This document shows, piece after piece, positions 32,901 to 37,850 of a DNA stretch of 37,850 bases; within the stretch, counting starts at the first letter, position 1; the number at the start of each line of letters is the position of its first letter. The position numbers and the translations under genes are program-made. Under the pieces are notes generated by a model that was given only the letters and a program-made list of their open reading frames with translations, did no database searches and was not told where the DNA came from. This DNA is from Muribaculaceae bacterium (GTDB taxonomy: Bacteria > Bacteroidota > Bacteroidia > Bacteroidales > Muribaculaceae): assembly GCA_022509125.1 (NCBI GenBank), contig JAFLTU010000023.1:1-37850 (forward strand), in the 5' to 3' direction.

Positions 32901-33163
32901 TACCCGAGGGTTATGAAAATGCCTATATCATTATAAAGATTCCGGATAATCAATGGCCGGGAGGAGGAGGCGTTCAAATCAACCCCGGGAAGAATAGCGG
33001 TATTATTACTATTAATGGGGCGAACGGCTCATATTCTTGGGATGGAGATGGAGATGATTACTTCTTTACAACTCTGATGGGGGGTAAGAATTTCACTCCT
33101 GAAAGCAACAAAACTATTTATGGTTATTTCGACGGGACAACCTGGCATGAAGGAAGACCTTAA
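29975..33163 (+). CDS. Giant Mfa2-like lipoprotein with BACON-like and starch-binding-like modules
   Basis: Lipoprotein of 1062 residues. Lipobox SLAAC (Cys22) followed by SDEI; maturation site STGTRALSE (Arg56-Ala57). Residues about 30-395 repeat the FimB/Mfa2 landmarks of the preceding gene (GTYRIYLLGNVANYL, CDMSFICSKVRYTILFDN, CAWQGVAYLPENN). The rest is an extension: a region about 400-600 with the BACON-like strand FLTVDPASLSFSW, then two modules (about 640-820 and 835-1055) with VYIYGQEG / IYIYNSKNDEYTSWDNAPCM, aromatic WYLIEL / WFMYKLPEGYENAYII, and TLFIFNNS, which look like CBM25/26-type starch-binding modules. It is likely a glycan-binding pilus tip or anchor-adhesin (inference). ATG at 29975 is followed at once by a second ATG. 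It lies 14 nt before the next ATG. Confidence 0.75.
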   Translation: MMKNSAKNIFAGIVCALSLAACSDEIGFRDSDPTEREGIVLKIPVISQEDFSTGTRALSEGEGVVKDLHLYVFQLQDGQSESDDSKYSIVDEYKGTDITNLTSLSTAYQEITLNLGPGTYRIYLLGNVANYLKSSGTDYNFAGLTTISAIKSLDIPFTEAITLEKGLPMVCMSSIQKSTTDPAVSVGDNESVSITANEVNEGTNLYCDMSFICSKVRYTILFDNTQGSEGIQAGVSAAFGKHVADFSGVSITKVAPHTNLATEATSFTTDLKTLSGSLTQYAYPDEAGYPSITSSDLTTAASDANKCAWQGVAYLPENNVTDSKTTLNFSGSVKASAVGDVIYSISKNYELVPLHSGCTEEGAPSSDANHGIKRGRFYDIALTLSSYEANDIEISEAEWSPVTINMDFVHTFLRLNLTDDQKKNGISVTSTEPAEIAYETDGRGAITLDCEKKQGTEPYLYIDYTSKPGKLLVKVNSDLNLDALQDSDLKSGTPISCYIVAGNIRKEIKVTYDIEPFLTVDPASLSFSWIDKEPMAEDIHFETNLGGVRVFISDENGNVYDQNGNIVNISDDPLETDNTTYGEITSNLLTEEGAKNQVSTIYFENNEEKTTHSNLQLNCEANEVASGKISVQSLKEAPKVVSHHYFLIRTINSYKGNHFDKVVEVSVIPGQGNYRVFFRAINDYQDDGSEFLKGVEAFPSDPWTDWWTKHYVYIYGQEGETGGGLSGDTWRFINTDYSNAPEMNKDNYNPGWYLIELDKNLYSLTDNHKNEKITPGRTLFIFNNSRVGAEIHRCSHHNDPGVPLFNYEDREGWYLYDPTREPYYTVWDDKPAIEDITYVVYTPFKLNGWYRNYGVEIGNSSYDAHANYVISKKFDEGTGLWKCSSTPSNGYYVSTLKFKAPSGDYAKNIILRGVNSNNGKYVFCCDNTGWKEVVPRIYIYNSKNDEYTSWDNAPCMTSVSSPNGSNTDKRWFMYKLPEGYENAYIIIKIPDNQWPGGGGVQINPGKNSGIITINGANGSYSWDGDGDDYFFTTLMGGKNFTPESNKTIYGYFDGTTWHEGRP

Positions 33164-33177
33164 TATTGAAATCTGAC

Positions 33178-36100
33178 ATGATGAAAATATATAGAATAAT
33201 CGGGAAAGCTTTATGTGCGGCCACTCTGATCGCAGGGGCTGCAGCATGCTCCGACGATTTGGAGTTACGTGGCATTGCCGGCGATGGAAATTCCCTCAAT
33301 CTAACGCTCTCTTATCCCTATTACATCGAGACGCAGTTGGGAACACGAGCCTTCGAGGATAATGCCTCCGTCTATGTGGCCTACTATAACGGAGCAACCT
33401 TCATCAAGCAAATCGCTCTGAGCAATGGACAGAAGGAATTTTCTTCCGATAACAATACAATAACTGTGTCGGTTCCAAAAGAAACGGGCGCAACAAGCCT
33501 GCATTTCATTGTGGGCTACGACCCTCAGCTCCCGTCTTCTAAAAACCTCTCCTCAATCGTATTCGACAATGCCGATGCGGCTGCCGGATATTTGTGGGGA
33601 AATTATGAGGTGAACGGTGGAACCAAAAGCGTGAAACTCCTCCACCCCATCGCCCAAATATCCGTGAAGGAAGAACTGGACAATTTCACCCTTTTGGGAT
33701 ATGAAGTCTATGGACTTTCCACCAAAGGGAGCCTCACCACTAAGGATTACAACATGAATCCGAACTCGGTGACTCCGGTTGACGGTAACTCTTTCACTCA
33801 GGCTCCCTCTTCAGTGGGCAACTCTATCGCTGATAGGAATGTTTTTGAGACTGCCAATGTTGCCGGAGATGATGGATTCGGCTCAATACGCATTATCGTC
33901 AAAGGACAATATGGAGACGATCAAACTCCATACTATTATCCGCTCTTTTTCGGACACAGGGTGGACTCCGAAGGAGAGGCAACCGATGGTTTTTCCGAAG
34001 ACCCGGAAACTTTTTCAGATATCTCATTGGTAGATATTATCAGAAATCATAAATATATCCTCAACATTTCATACGCAAGAGCTGCGGGATGGTCATCACT
34101 TGACGAGGCTTTGGCAGCCAAACCCGACAACCGGCTCGCCGTGGAAATCACTGATCAAAACGACAATATCTCGGATATCATAGCCTGTCGTGATTATGCT
34201 CTCGGTGTCCAGGCCTCCCAACTGAGCGTGAGCGGGGCTGCCGAGACTTTCTCCATTGAGGTGGTCCATACCTATAACGAGGGAAATACTCTCCCCTCTG
34301 TTTCTATCTCCTATCCCTCCGGCACCGATCCTTGGATTTCCTCCAACTCTGTGACAGCCAAAGGTTCCGCAGACATGTTTATCACAGGAGAGGCAACCAA
34401 GAAAGGCAAGAAATACTCTATAGATCTTTCTCTTAAACAAAATACAAGCAAGACCGACAGTCATTCAGCATACATAACCATAAAGGTGGGTGATCTTTCA
34501 AGAACCGTCACTCTCACCCAGCTTCCACGTGATTATATGAGGGGAGAAGACCGCACAGTCATATTGGTGGTCCCGGGAGATAGCGAACCCGTCACTACAG
34601 ACTATTTCGCATGGATCGACCAGACCGATCCGTCAAACTACTGCTTTGGAGTTCGTCCCCAAGACAATCAGGGAGAGGTAAGAAACAAGGGACTCATTTT
34701 CTCTCCGGTGGAAGTTTATTCCGACCAGATCTCCTATCTGATTCCTAAAAAGTATGGCGACGTAATATCGGATGTGACCGGATTTAATATCGAAATATTT
34801 ACATCAGGTACAGGTAATTTCGCACAATACAATAACAATTATTGGGAGGTGAAGGCCAAATCCTTCCCCGGGGATCTGGGAAAAACCGTAATGATGATTC
34901 AAAATCCTACGGATGGAGACATCGAATATGATCTCTATATCTCGGGATTTTTCCATGAGCTTACTTCCGAGATGATTTCTTCTTATGCCAATCCTGCTTT
35001 CTTAGTCAACCCTGGTTGGTATTATTACGAATTTGTAAAGACGGCAGCCGGATCTTTCATTCTCGACCGCAACATAGGCGCGCCCACCAATGCTCCATAT
35101 ATCTCCACCAACATTGGGTATAAAGGCAACAAGGGAGCCATCGGAGGATATTTCAAAATCGCCACGGAGAGATATAAAGCCAATGTCACTGAAGACGACA
35201 ATTTCTCTTATTGGGAAAAACGCTATTATAGCGACAAGACTATTCTGGAAACTCTTGGATTACCTGAAAATAAAAATGGTTTGCATATCCCGACCAAGGG
35301 AGATATAGGCGATCTTCAACTGACGCTGGGGCATCCTGCTTCTGAAACCGATGCTGAGGCCAATGTGTCAAGCGTTATAGGCACAGGTATTGAGGGCACT
35401 TCAGTAACAGCCTATATTCCCCATAGCGGATATTACGAAGACAACACCCTGAAACTTCCCACACGAGCAAATCTTTGGACCAGCACTATATATTGCGAGC
35501 CTCAGGGGTTCCATCCCAATGTGGATAAATTCAGCAATATTAATTTCGGATTTTGGTATTATTACCTTGACGCGCAGGCAAAGGATGATTACTTGAAATC
35601 CTTCAGCCAGATTAGATGCACCGACGCCACTGCCGATGATTTCTCCGATGCCCTTATCTATCGGTATATGCCGATCCGGCTGGTGTGGAGTACTGCAAAC
35701 GATAGTGACGAGCAATTTGGAAATGGGTCAGGCGATTCCGGCAATGATTCTCCGAAATATGAGACTCCCTCGAAAGGCACTGATATTTTCCTGCGCGGTT
35801 CATTCAACAATTGGAAAACCGACAATCCTGCCTGGGAATTCAATGTGGTTACAGCCAACTCGGAATATCTTTCCGACTATGTGGAAATCCCCAACGGCGC
35901 CAACTTCAAAATCGGCGGCAAGGACGGATGGGATATTTATAATTTCGGTGGAACCAACTCTGACCAAAATTTGCAACATAACGTTGAACGCTCCTTATTC
36001 TGGAATGATAAGGATCTGTTTATGCAAAATGACTTCCACGGCTACATCCGCTTTAAGCACAATGGCCGATCCAACAGCACCATCATAGCCGAAACCGTAG

Positions 36101-36453
36101 AACCCTTCAAATTCAATACTCGAATAACTTTCTATGTTACTTCTAATAGCAATTTTAAGATCAATAATTTATCACCTAGGTATGTCAAGTATTGGTTTGA
36201 TGACGAAGAGAATTCAACAGGTTATTTCTATTTGAATCATAATGTTGATGATGGGGGGAATTATTATGTTTGTGATGACTGGCCTAATATATTAAATCCA
36301 ATAATTAAGAACGACAAAACCTATTATAAGATTTATTACCGGCTGGCAACTGATTTGAATGGTTCCAACCAGACAAGACCTTATATCATAACCAAAGAAA
36401 AATGCCTTGGTAATGAACCAGAATTAAGATATTATATCAATAAACTTGATTAG
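33178..36453 (+). CDS. Giant fimbrillin with BACON, FISUMP and SusE/F-like modules
   Basis: Lipoprotein of 1091 residues. Lipobox GAAAC (Cys24) followed by SDDL; maturation site TQLGTRAFED (Arg57-Ala58). About 35-320 is fimbrillin-like (KSVKLLHPIAQISVKEEL). About 339-447 is a BACON-like domain (LGVQASQLSVSGAAETFSIE ... RTVTLTQLP). About 600-835 looks like a Fibrobacter-type major paralogous (FISUMP) domain: ILDRNIGAPTNAP, GGYFKIATER, GLHIPTKGDIGDLQ, NLWTSTIYC, and YRYMPIRLVWS. About 862-975 is a SusE/F-like domain (IFLRGSFNNWKTDNPAWEFN ... NFKIGGKDGWDIYNF) akin to those at 24519 and 27530. The last 115 residues are unassigned and AT-rich. ATG at 33178 (ATGATG) is chosen; the frame opens at a TTG four codons earlier. 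Likely tip adhesin. Confidence 0.75.
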   Translation: MMKIYRIIGKALCAATLIAGAAACSDDLELRGIAGDGNSLNLTLSYPYYIETQLGTRAFEDNASVYVAYYNGATFIKQIALSNGQKEFSSDNNTITVSVPKETGATSLHFIVGYDPQLPSSKNLSSIVFDNADAAAGYLWGNYEVNGGTKSVKLLHPIAQISVKEELDNFTLLGYEVYGLSTKGSLTTKDYNMNPNSVTPVDGNSFTQAPSSVGNSIADRNVFETANVAGDDGFGSIRIIVKGQYGDDQTPYYYPLFFGHRVDSEGEATDGFSEDPETFSDISLVDIIRNHKYILNISYARAAGWSSLDEALAAKPDNRLAVEITDQNDNISDIIACRDYALGVQASQLSVSGAAETFSIEVVHTYNEGNTLPSVSISYPSGTDPWISSNSVTAKGSADMFITGEATKKGKKYSIDLSLKQNTSKTDSHSAYITIKVGDLSRTVTLTQLPRDYMRGEDRTVILVVPGDSEPVTTDYFAWIDQTDPSNYCFGVRPQDNQGEVRNKGLIFSPVEVYSDQISYLIPKKYGDVISDVTGFNIEIFTSGTGNFAQYNNNYWEVKAKSFPGDLGKTVMMIQNPTDGDIEYDLYISGFFHELTSEMISSYANPAFLVNPGWYYYEFVKTAAGSFILDRNIGAPTNAPYISTNIGYKGNKGAIGGYFKIATERYKANVTEDDNFSYWEKRYYSDKTILETLGLPENKNGLHIPTKGDIGDLQLTLGHPASETDAEANVSSVIGTGIEGTSVTAYIPHSGYYEDNTLKLPTRANLWTSTIYCEPQGFHPNVDKFSNINFGFWYYYLDAQAKDDYLKSFSQIRCTDATADDFSDALIYRYMPIRLVWSTANDSDEQFGNGSGDSGNDSPKYETPSKGTDIFLRGSFNNWKTDNPAWEFNVVTANSEYLSDYVEIPNGANFKIGGKDGWDIYNFGGTNSDQNLQHNVERSLFWNDKDLFMQNDFHGYIRFKHNGRSNSTIIAETVEPFKFNTRITFYVTSNSNFKINNLSPRYVKYWFDDEENSTGYFYLNHNVDDGGNYYVCDDWPNILNPIIKNDKTYYKIYYRLATDLNGSNQTRPYIITKEKCLGNEPELRYYINKLD

Positions 36454-36503
36454 TTTGTGAAGTATATAAGCACCAATTCTGTTGCATTCCGTTGTGTGGC
36501 TTT

Positions 36504-36536
36504 TTTGACAATAAGTTGGACATTTTGTTAATTTTG
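36504..36536 (+). promoter_or_regulatory. Promoter of the 58-codon ORF
   Basis: TTTG (36504-36507), 21 nt, TAATTTTG (36529-36536), 24 nt before the ATG at 36561. It shows that the small ORF is probably transcribed on its own and not as the tail of the pilus operon. Confidence 0.75.
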
Positions 36537-36560
36537 TAGTAACGTAATTATTGAAATTTT

Positions 36561-36737
36561 ATGGCAATATCAATTAAAGGAGGTCCAACACTTTATGGAG
36601 CAGAGGCCGATCAATTTTTTGAGCAGGCTCAAAAAAATGCGTCTCTGCCTTATCCAAAGGTTCCGGTTGAAATAATGAATAAAATACATACATTTCTTAA
36701 AGCTTCAGCCGATTTCAATCCTGATATTATTAAATAA
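36561..36737 (+). CDS. Small hypothetical protein, 58 residues
   Basis: Open frame of 58 codons with its own promoter and a terminator 50 nt downstream, in AT-rich DNA. The product begins MAISIKGGPTLYGAEADQFF and ends KASADFNPDIIK; it has no signal peptide or membrane segment and is predicted mostly helical. The start recalls short Bacteroidetes proteins with a GxPxLxGxxAxxF pattern that I have seen next to acetyltransferase-type or toxin-like genes, but I cannot name a family with confidence, and no partner gene lies downstream (the next gene is the aldolase on the other strand). It could be a lone antitoxin-like remnant or a free-standing small protein. Codon use is more AT-rich than in the pilus genes. 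Confidence 0.6.
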   Translation: MAISIKGGPTLYGAEADQFFEQAQKNASLPYPKVPVEIMNKIHTFLKASADFNPDIIK

Positions 36738-36789
36738 AAATGGTTGATCTTTTAGAGGTTGCCATTTTGGTTCCTTTCAACCTTAATAG

Positions 36790-36829
36790 AATGAGGCTCA
36801 ACTTCTGAGAAGTTGAGCCTCATTTGTTT
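36790..36829 (+). terminator. Intrinsic terminator between the small ORF and fba
   Basis: Perfect 16-bp stem AATGAGGCTCAACTTC / GAAGTTGAGCCTCATT with a TGA loop (36790-36824), followed by TGTTTTT. The T-run is on the plus-strand side. fba converges on it and may use it too, though no T-run follows on that strand. Confidence 0.9.
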
Positions 36830-36845
36830 TTATTCGGATTGGCGA

Positions 36846-37850
36846 TTAGTCAGCGGCTTTACCGTCTGAGCCAAGGACGTTGATGATCTTATGTTTGTAG
36901 AGTTTCTCCATCTCGTCACGAGCCGGACCAAGGTATTTGCGCGGGTCGAATTCTGCCGGGTTGTCGTTGAATGCCTTGCGGATAGCTGCGGTCATTGCCA
37001 AACGGCTGTCGGAGTCGATATTGATCTTGGAGACATCCATCTTGGCGGCCTTGCGGAGTTCCTCTTCGGGGATACCGATAGCATCGGGCAACTTACCACC
37101 GTTTTCAGCGATAATCTTAACATATTCCTGAGGTACTGACGAAGAACCATGGAGCACGATCGGGAATCCGGGGAGCTTCTCTTCCACCTTCTCAAGTACG
37201 TCGAAAGCCAACGGCGGGGGAACGAGCAAACCGGTCTTTGGGTCGCGGGTGCACTGTTCCGGAGTGAACTTGTATGCACCATGGCTTGTGCCGATAGAAA
37301 TAGCAAGGCTGTCTACGCCGGTGCGCGTTACGAAGTCTACAACTTCCTCGGGATCGGTATAGGTGTGGTGGTCGGAGCTTACTTCATCCTCCACGCCTGC
37401 GAGCACGCCGAGCTCTCCCTCTACGGTGACATCATACTGATGAGCGTAGTCAACCACCTTCTTGGTCAAGGCTACGTTCTCCTCATAGGGAAGATGACTA
37501 CCATCGATCATCACTGATGAGAAACCATTGTCGATGCAATCCTTGCAAAGTTCGAAGGTGTCGCCATGGTCAAGATGGAGCACGATCTGGGGATGTTCCC
37601 ATCCGAGAGACTTGGCATATTCCACAGCGCCCTGTGCCATATAGCGTAGCAGAATCGGGTTGGCATAGTTGCGAGCACCCTTGGAAACCTGAAGGATCAC
37701 CGGGCTCTTAGTGTCGGCAGCAGCCTTGATGATAGCCTGGAGTTGCTCCATGTTGTTGAAATTGAAAGCCGGAATGGCATAGCCTCCATGCACTGCCTTC
37801 TCAAACATCTTCTTGGTGTTGACAAGACCTAATTTCTTATAATCTACCAT
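36846..37850 (-). CDS. fbaA: Class II fructose-bisphosphate aldolase
   Basis: Zinc-dependent aldolase of glycolysis and gluconeogenesis, splitting fructose 1,6-bisphosphate to DHAP and glyceraldehyde 3-phosphate in the cytoplasm. It has 334 residues, full length for the Bacteroides-type enzyme. Motifs: YAIPAFNFNNMEQLQAII, QIVLHLDHGDTFELCKDCID with catalytic Asp94 and zinc ligand His95, EGELGVLAGVEDEV, SLAISIGTSHGAYKF with the second metal-binding His190 region, and PIVLHGSSSVP. The ATG occupies the last three bases of the window, so the gene appears complete but its promoter is outside. It converges on the small ORF across a terminator. Assignment is secure. Confidence 0.96.
   Translation of the reverse strand: MVDYKKLGLVNTKKMFEKAVHGGYAIPAFNFNNMEQLQAIIKAAADTKSPVILQVSKGARNYANPILLRYMAQGAVEYAKSLGWEHPQIVLHLDHGDTFELCKDCIDNGFSSVMIDGSHLPYEENVALTKKVVDYAHQYDVTVEGELGVLAGVEDEVSSDHHTYTDPEEVVDFVTRTGVDSLAISIGTSHGAYKFTPEQCTRDPKTGLLVPPPLAFDVLEKVEEKLPGFPIVLHGSSSVPQEYVKIIAENGGKLPDAIGIPEEELRKAAKMDVSKINIDSDSRLAMTAAIRKAFNDNPAEFDPRKYLGPARDEMEKLYKHKIINVLGSDGKAAD

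Overview
The window looks like chromosomal DNA of a gut-type Bacteroidales bacterium. Evidence: promoters of the Bacteroidetes form (TTTG, about 20 nt, TAnnTTTG), few Shine-Dalgarno sites, an alternative GlmU-type protein, DUF3575/DUF3868/Mfa-type fimbrial genes, BACON, FISUMP and SusE/F-like domains, and a C-terminal tail (YYNLNG...GVYV...KVVIR) that I associate with Prevotella and Muribaculaceae secreted proteins. Muribaculaceae is my best guess for the family, but no marker here proves it.

Layout. (1) 1-4254, minus strand: the str operon rpsL, rpsG, fusA, rpsJ, followed by a four-helix-bundle (S23-type) gene where rplC would normally come. The spacers are filled with 7-bp repeat arrays. 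A strong divergent promoter region lies at 4255-4726. (2) 4727-7398: a GlmU-like nucleotidyltransferase/acyltransferase, thiol peroxidase, and a cytidylate-kinase-like protein. (3) 7763-24256, plus strand: a large type V (FimA/Mfa-type) pilus locus. It has an outer-membrane barrel (DUF3575), a DUF3868/OmpA-like/TPR protein, a FimB/Mfa2 protein and five further lipoprotein fimbrillins. Four of these five appear to be a duplicated two-gene module. (4) 24519-28360: two secreted proteins with paired SusE/F-like domains and a shared C-terminal tail flank a GH30 glycosidase. (5) 28684-36453: a second pilus operon with its own promoter. Its last two proteins are very long lipoprotein fimbrillins that end in carbohydrate-binding-like, BACON and FISUMP modules. 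(6) A 58-codon orphan ORF in AT-rich DNA, a terminator, and class II fructose-bisphosphate aldolase on the minus strand at the window end.

Working model (inference). The two pilus operons build surface fibres from lipoproteins. These are exported by Cys-Ser/Thr/Lys-Asp-Asp/Glu type signals and matured at a conserved Arg-Ala site. The last genes of operon 2 supply glycan-binding tips, and the GH30 plus the two secreted binding proteins act on or hold a glucan near the same surface. The combination of pili, starch-binding-like modules and a GH30 in about 29 kb is the best candidate for an undescribed system.

The other strong signal is non-coding. Nearly every spacer in regions 1-3 carries an imperfect tandem array with a strict 7-bp period but a different sequence each time. 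These arrays often start on or within a few bases of a stop codon. Hairpin arrays and dispersed palindromes fill other spacers. All family assignments rest on reading motifs by eye; no database search was possible.
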